Origin: a virus
DNA: 43,550 bases
Strand: one strand, 5' to 3'
Virus record (IMG/VR): IMGVR_UViG_3300044713_000031
Span: 1-43,550 of that record
Part shown: piece after piece, positions 23,609-31,302 of the stretch
How the letters are laid out: each line of letters begins with the position of its first letter
Numbering within the stretch: position 1 is the stretch's first letter
Translations under genes and position numbers: made by a program
Notes under the pieces: generated by a model
What the model saw: only the letters and a program-made list of their open reading frames with translations
Told to the model about the DNA's origin: nothing
The model's database searches: none

Positions 23609-25725
23609 ATGCGTACCTGTGTCGTGTAGGTTCCTTCCCACTGCACCGATTGCCACCACGCCGGATACGGCACGTCACTATCAAAAGCGACGTGGACCTG
23701 ATCGGACCGGGAAGCGACGAGGAACTTGTGAGTGCCGTCCTGGAGACTCGGCGAGTCCAGATGAAACTCAGCGTCCCCCGTGGTGCGGGAAGTGAACGTG
23801 TCGGAGAGTTGCGGAACGAGCGTATCGATTGCAGTAGCGCGACCCTTCGGATACACGAGGCAGCGGAAGTACGCGGCGGAGCTGAAGCGGAGAGTCATGC
23901 GACGAATCTGCAAACGTCCAATGACCTTTGCTACGTTGTTCTGATCCCGCACGAACTGCTGCGAGAGCGTTGCACGTCGGCGGTACTTGTAACCGATCAC
24001 CAGCTTACCGCCTGTCTTGTTGCCAGGGATGCGAAGCGTCTGTCCTCCGTTAACCAGCGTGGCACCTGTGATGTCCATGTAAGAACCCGGCGCTGCCCAA
24101 TCGGTAGTCTTCAACACCATCAGGCCGTTCATCGTGGGCAGCGTGAAGGGAACCGTGAGGTCCGTGTAGTTACCGAAGGCTTGGTAGACCGGAGTCACCA
24201 GCTCGCGCCTATCGAGATGAATGTCGAACTGATTGCTGATCGGTTCGTACACCGGGGCCAGTGACAAGTCGAACGTCAGCAACTCCACGCCGCCGCCTGG
24301 AGCTAGCGCGACAACGTATAGGTCGGTGCCGATTGCACTGATGTGTACCACTGCACCCACACCCGTGATCTGCCACGGATGCCATGCGGACTGCTGCTTC
24401 TCATCACCCACCCATCGAAACTGATGGACATACACCTGGGCACCGGAGGGATTCCTGTGAGACAGGAAGACCATATCGGCGTCCTGCGCAGCCGCCATGC
24501 AGCGAGTGTTGCCAGGGATGTACGAAGGAACGTGTGCAGTCACATCGGCAGCAGTGGCCGTCACCTGATCGTCCTGGATGAAATACTCGCGGACGTTGGT
24601 GTACTGACGTTTGCTGGAGTCGTTCGCAAAGAACAGACTGGAGCCAGCCAGGACAGGCTTGATACCGGGCGATACCTGATAGGTAGTCACCACATCGATC
24701 TTCGCGGACTTCGGCGTAAGCGTCGGTGTCGCGGTGAGCTGGAACATGGACGTCTTGCCGGATGCGAACAACAGCAGGCACTTCAGATACGAGACTGCGT
24801 GCGTGAGCTGTGCAACACCTTCGGACGGTGCGGCGAGATCAATCGTGTCGCTATCAAGCAACGCGGTGACCGTCGTGCGCCAGAAGTTCAAGTAGTGACC
24901 GATCTCTGACATGACGACGTTCTCACCTGCCAGGATCACAAAGCGGTCTTTGTGAAACGATAGGCCACCGATGCGCTGTCCAACGAACGAAGGGTTCGGG
25001 CAGGAGTTGGTGTCACCAGCGTATCGCTTCTCCCAATCGAGAGGACCGAAGCTGAAGTAGAAGCCGTCCGGGTTGGTGCCGTCAGGGATTCGCTTGAGTC
25101 CGTGAGGCATCGTCTCGGCATTGAACGTGCCCGTAATACCCGGCATGGCAACTTCGTTCCATACCTTCGAGGACTGCGCCTGGACGTAGTAGTTGTCGAA
25201 CGAGTTGTTCTGATCGCCGCGTACTTCCCAAATGACTCCGATGGTCGGTGTCTTCGGGAGATCAGCGAACGTCTGTACGGAGCCGTTCACGTGTCCCGTA
25301 GTGAGATCGCCGGACATCGCCACAGTAACTTCGCGGTTGGCAATCATCGTGTAGTCCTCAACCGTCACCGCGCGCAAGGACTGGCACGGATCGAACTGAG
25401 TGTTGAGGTAGGGCAGGGACGGTGCGTTGGTGACGACGACGTACTCTTTGCCGGTCACATGATCGAATACACGCACGCGGGTGCCGTAGATGCACACAAG
25501 GTAATGCTCAGCGTTGTCGCGCTGAATCGTGTGCCAGAACGCGTTCTCGGGGATGTCGCTACCGAGTACGTTGACGAACCGGGCCGGTGGCCGGGGACCA
25601 ACGCCACGTGCGGGAGAGAGGTTGAGGTTGAGACATTCCTCAAGTTGGGAGGGTTGGCGTACCGATGCGTCCTGCTGAGAGACTCCGCCAATCATCGACG
25701 GAATGGTTCCAGAGGTCAGCGGCAT
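23605..25725 (-). CDS. Tail tubular protein B (gp12-like)
   Basis: A 706-aa nozzle protein (T7 gp12 is 794 aa). The N-terminus MPLTSGTIPSMIGGVSQQ with QPSQLEECLNLNLSPARGVG is the characteristic start of this family, and the beta-rich remainder forms the tail nozzle that carries fibres. Its ATG overlaps the last base of the gp11 stop. Confidence 0.93.
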   Translation of the reverse strand: MPLTSGTIPSMIGGVSQQDASVRQPSQLEECLNLNLSPARGVGPRPPARFVNVLGSDIPENAFWHTIQRDNAEHYLVCIYGTRVRVFDHVTGKEYVVVTNAPSLPYLNTQFDPCQSLRAVTVEDYTMIANREVTVAMSGDLTTGHVNGSVQTFADLPKTPTIGVIWEVRGDQNNSFDNYYVQAQSSKVWNEVAMPGITGTFNAETMPHGLKRIPDGTNPDGFYFSFGPLDWEKRYAGDTNSCPNPSFVGQRIGGLSFHKDRFVILAGENVVMSEIGHYLNFWRTTVTALLDSDTIDLAAPSEGVAQLTHAVSYLKCLLLFASGKTSMFQLTATPTLTPKSAKIDVVTTYQVSPGIKPVLAGSSLFFANDSSKRQYTNVREYFIQDDQVTATAADVTAHVPSYIPGNTRCMAAAQDADMVFLSHRNPSGAQVYVHQFRWVGDEKQQSAWHPWQITGVGAVVHISAIGTDLYVVALAPGGGVELLTFDLSLAPVYEPISNQFDIHLDRRELVTPVYQAFGNYTDLTVPFTLPTMNGLMVLKTTDWAAPGSYMDITGATLVNGGQTLRIPGNKTGGKLVIGYKYRRRATLSQQFVRDQNNVAKVIGRLQIRRMTLRFSSAAYFRCLVYPKGRATAIDTLVPQLSDTFTSRTTGDAEFHLDSPSLQDGTHKFLVASRSDQVHVAFDSDVPYPAWWQSVQWEGTYTTQVRM

Positions 25726-26309
25726 CAGCGCGTCCAGACTTCCGAGACGTCAGTGCTGTCGTTGAACATATTGGCGCGGGGTTCGTATAGACGCTCCTCG
25801 ATCACCAGGGCGTTCAGTGCGAACTTCTCGTCGTCCTGAGTGAACGTATATGCCTGCTCGTTACCCATGACCTGAGTCTGGAACTGCGTGGCAGCTCGCA
25901 CGGTGATGTAGCGCCGTGCGGTCTCGGGTAGGTTCTGGAAGTCGTAGAACCAAATGACTTCCATCGTCGGGCCGTCGTCGGCCTCGAACTGGTTGGTGCG
26001 ATTCGTCATGTCCCACAGGAAGCCGTTACGCGGAACGATGCGGCGGTCATCGTCACTGCATGGACGAAGGGACAGAACATTTGCGGGAATCTTTACCGTG
26101 CCATCGATGGCCGGTGTGAAGGTGTAGGAGTCGTCGCGGTTGAAATACCAGCCGCGTGACTGGACTTCACGAGCTTTCGTGCGCAGCGTGTCGCGTGCAA
26201 TCGAAACGTCGGTGAACCCGAGGTTGTCGAGGGAATTCGCTGGAGTCTCACCTACGGCCTTTAGTAGTTCGTTGACCGCTTCAAGCTCGGTGGTTGGTGT
26301 TAATTCCAT
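25725..26309 (-). CDS. Tail tubular protein A (gp11-like)
   Basis: A 194-aa adaptor between portal and nozzle (T7 gp11 is 196 aa). It reads MELTPTTELEAVNELLKAVG with SARDTLRTKAREVQSRGW-type helix and FVFNGDW-like FNRDD, as in the family. The ATG at 26309 follows GGGGCTGAA; the longer frame from 26348 lacks a site. A moron and two terminators separate it from the capsid gene upstream. Confidence 0.92.
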   Translation of the reverse strand: MELTPTTELEAVNELLKAVGETPANSLDNLGFTDVSIARDTLRTKAREVQSRGWYFNRDDSYTFTPAIDGTVKIPANVLSLRPCSDDDRRIVPRNGFLWDMTNRTNQFEADDGPTMEVIWFYDFQNLPETARRYITVRAATQFQTQVMGNEQAYTFTQDDEKFALNALVIEERLYEPRANMFNDSTDVSEVWTR

Positions 26310-26383
26310 TTCAGCCCCATAAGAAATTAAATAGTGTATATAAATCAATTAGATATAACTTAACACCCGTACTAAAATAGGTG

Positions 26384-26434
26384 GTACATATGTACTAAAA
26401 TTGTAGTTGACATGTACAAAAAATGTGGTACGGT
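26384..26434 (+). promoter_or_regulatory. Moron promoter with palindromic operator
   Basis: A perfect 12-bp palindrome GTACATATGTAC (26384-26395) lies just upstream of -35 TTGACA (26407-26412), 16-bp spacer, extended -10 TGG-TACGGT (26429-26434). ACATGTAC overlaps the -35 end, repeating the palindrome's half-site. The region is AT-rich against the GC-rich phage. It drives the rightward gene at 26476 and is probably regulated. Confidence 0.65.
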
Positions 26435-26475
26435 TGTTAGTGGGGTAATTCGCCTCACTAACTAGGAGAAAGAAA

Positions 26476-26730
26476 ATGGCAAGACCTTTTGTTGCACCCG
26501 ACCCGAAAGATAGGTCAGTAAATGAACCGACGTCCGTCATCAGCGCCGCACAGATTCTGGGGTTGTATAACCAGGAAAACCCGACTGATAAGAAAGAACG
26601 TGTCGTTGATTCGGTTAAGAGTTGGTACGTGAATGAAATGGAACGTTGCGGCTGGTCGAAGGCAACGTTCCACGGAAATCAGTGTGTCGTTGAAGCCAAG
26701 GTCCAGCTCGTAACAAAGAAGGAGAAGTAG
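26476..26730 (+). CDS. Moron gene, 84 aa, unknown
   Basis: The protein starts MARPFVAPDPKDRSVNEP and has a basic C-terminus (EAKVQLVTKKEK). AGGAGA is 9 nt before the ATG. It has its own promoter, palindrome and rightward terminator, runs antisense to the late operon between capsid and gp11, and has lower GC than its neighbours, all classic moron features. Its small basic character and the operator would suit an autoregulated DNA-binding protein, but this is inference. Confidence 0.7.
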   Translation: MARPFVAPDPKDRSVNEPTSVISAAQILGLYNQENPTDKKERVVDSVKSWYVNEMERCGWSKATFHGNQCVVEAKVQLVTKKEK

Positions 26731-26750
26731 GACGGCGGTTACATGGACAG

Positions 26751-26775
26751 CTCAGTCGGTACGACCGAGTTTTTC
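26751..26775 (+). terminator. Rightward terminator of the 26476 moron
   Basis: CTCAGTCG (26751-26758) pairs with CGACCGAG (26762-26769) with one mismatch, followed by TTTTT. Confidence 0.75.
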
Positions 26776-26850
26776 CGATAAGGGTCGAGCGTTTTGAATT
26801 GCTCGATTCGTGCTTGGCACAATGAGGTTCCGTCTATGCGTATATCTCGA

Positions 26851-26890
26851 AAAAAAGCCGGAGGACAGTAATGTCCACCGGCTTTATCTT
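26851..26890 (-). terminator. Strong terminator after the capsid gene (T-phi equivalent)
   Basis: AAAGCCGG-A-GGACA (26854-26867) pairs with TGTCC-A-CCGGCTTT (26872-26885): 13 pairs, one A-A mismatch, GTAA loop, then a run of seven T leftward. It begins 6 bp after the capsid stop, as T-phi follows gene 10 in T7, and would give capsid-heavy transcription by partial termination. Confidence 0.85.
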
Positions 26891-27844
26891 TTACGTAGTC
26901 AACTTTGCCGCGATCTCGACTGCCCCAGCCACACGGAGCCAGCCGTGGCCCAAGGCGAACTTGGACAGCATCAGGGTGCCCTGACGACGAACGTCATAGG
27001 CGTCCTCGACTGCGAGGTCCAGCAGCTTCAGAGTGCCCACTGCGGACTTGTGGAACACGACGCCAGCCGTCTTGCTGTAGTCAGCGCGATAGCGAGCCTG
27101 GATCTTCGTGTTCGCCGTGTCGTCGGCGGTCGGCAGATGGTTGGTCTTCAGCAGCGGAATGCGAGCAATCGAATAGATCGTCGCCTGGGACAGCGAGCCG
27201 TTCACTTCCGGGTTGAAGTCGCGGTTCACCAAGTCCTTGACCTGAGTGAGCGCGTACCACAGCGCGGGCTTCACGACAGCAACGCAGTCCTCGTCGGGGA
27301 TGTTCTTCTCGTCGAACAACTGACGAGCCTGAAGCACCGCACCTGCGAACTTGGTCGCGTCCGTCAGCATCGCCGCATCGGCGATCACTGCACCGCCGTC
27401 CTGACCTTCCACCAAACCGGAGGTCTGACGAGCTGCCTGGATCGCACAACGCAGCTCATTGAGCTGACGCTGCTTCGCCAGTTCCAAGCCCTGCTGCTTG
27501 GTGTACTCACTACGCACATCGTAGTGGTTCATCGCTTCGTCGATGTTCGGAATGAACACGTGCGAGATCAGCATCGGATCGAGGTTAACGATCACCTCGT
27601 TGTGCTGAACGTTCAAGCCCGTAATTTCCGTTCCCGGTACGTGGTACTCAGAGCCGATGGTGCCGATTGCGGGGAACTGCGCGGACTTGCCGTGCGAGAT
27701 GTTGCGTTCGGTTACCTTACCAGCCAGCTTGTATTCGTCCTGGAACGATGCCAGAACTTCACCGCCGTACTGCTCCAGGAATAGCGCCTTGTCATCACCA
27801 GTGTTCTGCACCTGACCAAGACGATTCGGAGTAGCGTTTGCCAT
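26891..27844 (-). CDS. Major capsid protein (gp10-like)
   Basis: A 317-aa HK97-fold capsid protein (T7 gp10A is 345 aa). Typical segments are MANATPNRLGQVQNTGDDKA, FLEQYGGEVLASFQ, SAQFPAIGTIGSEYH, VIVNLDPMLISHVFI and a C-terminal VRRQGTLMLSKFALGHGWL. It follows the scaffold gene and is followed by the strong terminator. Confidence 0.95.
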   Translation of the reverse strand: MANATPNRLGQVQNTGDDKALFLEQYGGEVLASFQDEYKLAGKVTERNISHGKSAQFPAIGTIGSEYHVPGTEITGLNVQHNEVIVNLDPMLISHVFIPNIDEAMNHYDVRSEYTKQQGLELAKQRQLNELRCAIQAARQTSGLVEGQDGGAVIADAAMLTDATKFAGAVLQARQLFDEKNIPDEDCVAVVKPALWYALTQVKDLVNRDFNPEVNGSLSQATIYSIARIPLLKTNHLPTADDTANTKIQARYRADYSKTAGVVFHKSAVGTLKLLDLAVEDAYDVRRQGTLMLSKFALGHGWLRVAGAVEIAAKLTT

Positions 27845-27908
27845 TGTCTCTTGTTGCTTTCCTTGAATGATTAATTGATGCGCGTCTCACGACGAGCGGT
27901 AGTAGCCG

Positions 27909-28679
27909 TTACTTGTTGTGAGTAACGCGCATGCGTTCAACTACCTGCGCACGGAACGCAGGGTCGTTCTTGTACTTCGCACTACGGAAGTCCGCGCTCA
28001 TCTCCTCGCGGGAGTTGTACGGTTGGACGCCGTTGGATTTACCAGTACCGTTCAACAGGTTGTTCGGAGGAGTACCCCGGCCACCTTTGGAACGACGGGC
28101 GGCGAGGGCTTCAACTGCGAGTGAAGCCTTGGCGGCATTGCCGCTGGTCACTGCTTCATTGAATGCTTCCTTCTCGGCCTGAGTCAGCGCGTTCTTTGCC
28201 CAATCAACTAGGCTGCTGTACTCGGCTGAACCGCCCGCTGCACCGTAAATCGCGGAGTCGTAGGCGTCGGCATCGGCCTGTCGGCCACGGATGTACGTGT
28301 CCACTGCATCACGCGGAATGCCCTTGGCTTCCAGCGATGCATAGGTTTCGTCGGACAGCTTGCCGTCCTTCGCGTATTCCGTATTCAGTCCATCCCAATC
28401 GAGACCGGCATTGGTGACAGTCTGCTTAGCAGCGTCATCGGTGTTCTCGGTGCCCGCAGGAATTTCCTTGGTCGTAGCTTTGCCCTCGGTCCTTGCTTCA
28501 CTGGAACCTTCGGCCCCAGCCTGCGAACCGCTCGACTGCGCCTTCAGCGCCTCATGGGCAGCTACCAACTCCTCGACGGACTTGAAGCCGCCAAAGGTAG
28601 TTTCGGTATTTTCAGTCGCGGAGGATTCGCTGGCCGGGGCCGTGCTTGTATCCAGAATGATTTCAGACTTATCGCTCAT
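27909..28679 (-). CDS. Capsid assembly scaffold (gp9-like)
   Basis: A 256-aa acidic, Ser/Thr/Ala-rich protein (T7 gp9 is 307 aa). It contains TFGGFKSVEELVAAHEALKA, a disordered acidic middle, VDTYIRGRQADADAY, and a basic C-terminal tail with NDPAFRAQVVERMRVTHNK, the capsid-contacting end usual for scaffolds. It lies directly before the capsid gene. Confidence 0.9.
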   Translation of the reverse strand: MSDKSEIILDTSTAPASESSATENTETTFGGFKSVEELVAAHEALKAQSSGSQAGAEGSSEARTEGKATTKEIPAGTENTDDAAKQTVTNAGLDWDGLNTEYAKDGKLSDETYASLEAKGIPRDAVDTYIRGRQADADAYDSAIYGAAGGSAEYSSLVDWAKNALTQAEKEAFNEAVTSGNAAKASLAVEALAARRSKGGRGTPPNNLLNGTGKSNGVQPYNSREEMSADFRSAKYKNDPAFRAQVVERMRVTHNK

Positions 28680-28683
28680 GCAC

Positions 28684-28836
28684 TCAATTCACGAAGTTGT
28701 AGACGGTGAGGCCGTTCGGAAGCACAGACTTGTACTTCTCCAATGGGTCGATCTTTGGCTCACTCTTGGGCTTCGCCGGGGCGACCGTTTCTTTCTCGGT
28801 CACGTCCGGCGCTTTGTCACTCTTAGGTGGTGCCAT
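28684..28836 (-). CDS. Small protein between portal and scaffold, 50 aa
   Basis: The frame reads MAPPKSDKAPDVTEKETVAP, a Lys/Pro-rich stretch, then KYKSVLPNGLTVYNFVN. AAGGA stands 8 nt upstream of the ATG at 28836, and the start overlaps the portal end by 14 nt. Low-complexity N-terminus; function unknown. Confidence 0.65.
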   Translation of the reverse strand: MAPPKSDKAPDVTEKETVAPAKPKSEPKIDPLEKYKSVLPNGLTVYNFVN

Positions 28837-30382
28837 CAGGATTTCCTTGTTGCGCCATTGCGGCGCTTGCGATGTTGGGAGCCGCGCGAACTGCGGCTTG
28901 GTGCATGGTGTCAATCTGCGCTTCCTGCTGGAGCTGCTCGTCGGACTTGATGAGACCCTTCATGGAGATGTCGCTTGCAGCGCCGAGGCGTGCGAGGAAC
29001 TCGCCATCGTCAACGCGCTGTGCGAAGACCTGCGGGCCGAGTGCTTGCGTTGCGGCCTGTGCCCACTCCATGAGTTTCTGCATGTCTTGTCCGCGACCAA
29101 GCGCGGCCATGCCGACAACTACACGGGGCTTAATGACACCCTTGGGTAACTCGGGGAGCTGATGTGTGCGCGTCAGTCGGTCGAGGATTCGACGGACCAT
29201 GGGCAGCAACAGGTCTTCCGCAAGGATCGAGTAGATGCCACCGAGGACGTCTTCCAGCTCTTGAGCCAGATAACGAATTTCCTCAGCGGTCACACGCTCA
29301 CCGCTACGCTGAATTGCCGTGCGTACGCCGAACACGAGTTCGAGTCGCTGGCTCAACTTGTCCATCACGTTCGTGACGAAGTTAAAGTCCGCGTACTTGT
29401 CCTGCGAAACAGCCTTCAAGTCTTCCGGGTTCATCCGCAGAACATCGCCGGATTCGGCTTGAGTGATGTCCTTCGGACGTGCCTCGGAGTTCTGCTTCAG
29501 TGTCCACAGTACCTTCGCAGCAGCAGCGGCACCCTTCAGGATCGCCTTGCTGAGCTTCTCCAGTGCGTCAAAGTCACCGAAGTATTCGTACACCAGCCCA
29601 GCGCCGTAGTCCTCAGCATCTTCCTCGGGGATACGCAGGGGAATCCAGGGGCATGAGTCGATGGGATAGGAACCATCGCTACCCGGCACGATGACCGAGT
29701 TCACCTCCTGGTAAACCTGCCAGAGATCACCGTCGCGGTAGATACGCGTGTAGAGGTCGATGTTTTGCTCGGGGCCGTCGTCCTTCTTCTTCTGATCCAG
29801 GCCCAGGTGCGATTGCATCTCAGGTGACAGCGTAGAAGGAGCAACGCTATCGAGCGTCACGATCTCCAACACGGAACCCATGCCGTCACGATGGACGACG
29901 AAGCGGGTCAGTGGATAGACCTTGGCGTTCCCTTGGTCAGGGATATAGATGCAACAGTTGCCGGTTGTTACCAGGTGCTTCAGCGCGAGAGCCAATCGTC
30001 CACGCATGCCTGACGTTTCGATGTCATTGATGATGGTTCTCTCGATATCAGCGAGGCCCATCTCCAGGTCACCGAGCTGGATACCCGCCTGCTGTGCAAG
30101 CTGGGCCGCATCCATGCTGTCCGGGGACATCTTGAAGAAGCTGGCGTTCGGGGGGAACAGAGCCAGCAAAAGACGAGACGACAGGGAGTTGACGCATCGA
30201 GCGCCGGTGCCTTGGTACGGGGTAGTGCGCGTGACGCTGGTCTTACCCTTTGTCACCTGCTTATACAGCGTCGGCAGCGTGAGGTCCGCGCACTGCTTAG
30301 CCCGAGTCTCCGCATTGTTGCGGTCGGTCTTCAGTGCGTTGTATCGGACTTCGGCTGAGACGGAGTTGTCCGTCTTGCTCAA
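28823..30382 (-). CDS. Portal / head-tail connector (gp8-like)
   Basis: A 519-aa portal (T7 gp8 is 536 aa). RYNALKTDRNNAETRAKQCA with LTLPTLYKQ is the family N-terminus; SRLLLALFPPNASFFKM, VLEIVTLDSVAPSTL and RSGERVTAEEIRYLAQELE are further landmarks. The start is a TTG whose G overlaps the upstream stop (TTGA), so translation is coupled to the preceding 61-aa gene. Confidence 0.95.
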   Translation of the reverse strand: MSKTDNSVSAEVRYNALKTDRNNAETRAKQCADLTLPTLYKQVTKGKTSVTRTTPYQGTGARCVNSLSSRLLLALFPPNASFFKMSPDSMDAAQLAQQAGIQLGDLEMGLADIERTIINDIETSGMRGRLALALKHLVTTGNCCIYIPDQGNAKVYPLTRFVVHRDGMGSVLEIVTLDSVAPSTLSPEMQSHLGLDQKKKDDGPEQNIDLYTRIYRDGDLWQVYQEVNSVIVPGSDGSYPIDSCPWIPLRIPEEDAEDYGAGLVYEYFGDFDALEKLSKAILKGAAAAAKVLWTLKQNSEARPKDITQAESGDVLRMNPEDLKAVSQDKYADFNFVTNVMDKLSQRLELVFGVRTAIQRSGERVTAEEIRYLAQELEDVLGGIYSILAEDLLLPMVRRILDRLTRTHQLPELPKGVIKPRVVVGMAALGRGQDMQKLMEWAQAATQALGPQVFAQRVDDGEFLARLGAASDISMKGLIKSDEQLQQEAQIDTMHQAAVRAAPNIASAAMAQQGNPDGTT

Positions 30383-30564
30383 GTCGGGATAACCAAGCTA
30401 CTTCCGTAGGGAGTGCTAGTCGCACTGTTTAGGTCGAGCCGGAACTTCTGCCTACCAGCGTAGGCATCGGCAGTCGCCGGGGTGTTACCGTCGCGCGCCG
30501 TCAACAGGATTGCAGGCTTTTCCTGCTCGGTAGCGGTCGGAATTTCAGGTGTACTCGAACACAT
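30379..30564 (-). CDS. Tail assembly / head-tail protein (gp7.3-like), 61 aa
   Basis: The protein starts MCSSTPEIPTATEQEKPAIL and ends KFRLDLNSATSTPYGSSLVI. A short disordered protein with an R-(L/I)-D-L and Ser/Gly-rich tail just before portal is the pattern of gp7.3-type proteins of T7 relatives. The ribosome site is weak (GGAATTAAACCGAA). Its stop overlaps the portal start. Confidence 0.65.
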   Translation of the reverse strand: MCSSTPEIPTATEQEKPAILLTARDGNTPATADAYAGRQKFRLDLNSATSTPYGSSLVIPT

Positions 30565-30644
30565 TTCGGTTTAATTCCAGGGCGTGGCGTATCAAGTTTC
30601 ATTTGCTGGTAAATCCCAATTTTTCGACTTGCGTGAACATCAGC

Positions 30645-30665
30645 TCACTTTTGCGCGAAAAGTGA
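30645..30665. repeat. Inverted repeat, 8-bp arms
   Basis: TCACTTTT (30645-30652), GCGCG spacer, AAAAGTGA (30658-30665). It lies in the AT-rich gap upstream of the rightward 30769 gene; a regulator site is possible. Confidence 0.6.
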
Positions 30666-30708
30666 TCTACATTTTAATAAAGCATTTTATTTACATGTAT
30701 TTATATTA

Positions 30709-30765
30709 TTGCGCTGAAACGTAGGGCGTGTATTATCGAAGTCACATTTACAAATCGAGATTTGT
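30709..30765 (+). promoter_or_regulatory. Promoter and operator of the 30769 gene
   Basis: -35 TTGCGC (30709-30714), 16-bp spacer, -10 TATTAT (30731-30736). Between the expected start point and the ATG lies the inverted repeat ACAAATC-GA-GATTTGT (30750-30765), perfect over 7+7 bp, placed where a bound repressor or RNA hairpin would block expression. Confidence 0.55.
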
Positions 30766-30768
30766 GCA

Positions 30769-30993
30769 ATGAATAATGAATATAAAATTGCGACCGCGCG
30801 CCGCGCTGTGGAATTACTTCACGGTGGCTTGCAGAAGCAGGTCCACTTGGAAATGGCACCATATGGTCCTGACAAGGCATATACCGAATTGATGAGCGTT
30901 GCGAACGACTCGGCTGCGACCCACAGTGAAAAGGCTGAAGTTTCAGAGCTGCTTGCCAAATTACGGGAGAAGTTCCCGAGGCTCGGCAATTGA
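30769..30993 (+). CDS. Moron gene, 74 aa, unknown
   Basis: The protein starts MNNEYKIATARRAVELLHGG and ends LAKLREKFPRLGN; predicted mostly helical. It lies in an AT-rich island, antisense to the late operon, with its own promoter and an inverted repeat in the leader. No strong ribosome site is seen. No family recognised; an autoregulated small regulator is one possibility. Confidence 0.6.
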   Translation: MNNEYKIATARRAVELLHGGLQKQVHLEMAPYGPDKAYTELMSVANDSAATHSEKAEVSELLAKLREKFPRLGN

Positions 30994-31006
30994 AATTTAT
31001 TAAAAG

Positions 31007-31189
31007 CTAGCAGTTGTCGTCCCGCTCTCTCGTACGCTTTCGTAACAACGAGAGAACTACGCGGCGCTCACCAGACCTCATCAGGAATTCCTCCTTGCTC
31101 AGCGAGGGGTCGTAGATCACTTCGGGGTACAGGTGATCTAGCTGGTCGATCAGGTCGTAGGCGTGTAGCGGGATAATGTCAGTGGTCAC
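31007..31189 (-). CDS. Conserved-type small phage protein, 60 aa
   Basis: The protein starts (GTG) with MTTDIIPLHAYDLIDQLDHL and ends LLRKRTRERDDNC; AGGGAG lies 7 nt upstream of the start at 31189. The helical HAYDLIDQLDHLYP text resembles a small protein seen near portal genes of T7 relatives. It is the first gene after the phage promoter at 31257-31272. Confidence 0.65.
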   Translation of the reverse strand: MTTDIIPLHAYDLIDQLDHLYPEVIYDPSLSKEEFLMRSGERRVVLSLLRKRTRERDDNC

Positions 31190-31235
31190 AAGGACTCCCT
31201 TAGAGGTCGATGAGGAGACATAAGGGAATCCTTAT

Positions 31236-31272
31236 GGGGGAAGCTGCGCTTCCTCCTATGAACGCACTTTTA
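31236..31272 (-). promoter_or_regulatory. Phage RNAP promoter with 5' hairpin (late)
   Basis: Read leftward, TAAAAGTGCGTTCATA (31272-31257) is followed by GGAGGAAGC-GCA-GCTTCCCCC (31256-31236), a 9-bp stem with one mismatch starting at the presumed +1. The first part matches the upstream element at 43257-43242 in 13 of 16 bases. It precedes the 31189 gene and the virion operon. Specificity is inferred from the two copies. Confidence 0.65.
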
Positions 31273-31302
31273 CCCCATACTTCCGGCGGGTCGATTGGGT
31301 GA

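Noticed and set aside
26349-26540. Minus-strand 63-codon frame between gp11 and the moron
   Set aside because: It overlaps the moron promoter and start, has no ribosome site, and the AT-rich sequence gives open frames by chance.
26827-26850. Possible third phage promoter after the capsid terminator (leftward CATAGACGGAA)
   Set aside because: Only the start-site half resembles the two good copies; the upstream recognition half does not match and no 5' hairpin forms.
30410-30431. Possible phage promoter before portal (leftward TAAACAGTGCGACTAG)
   Set aside because: It has a one-base shift against the consensus, lies inside the 61-aa gene and lacks a following hairpin; chance similarity cannot be excluded.
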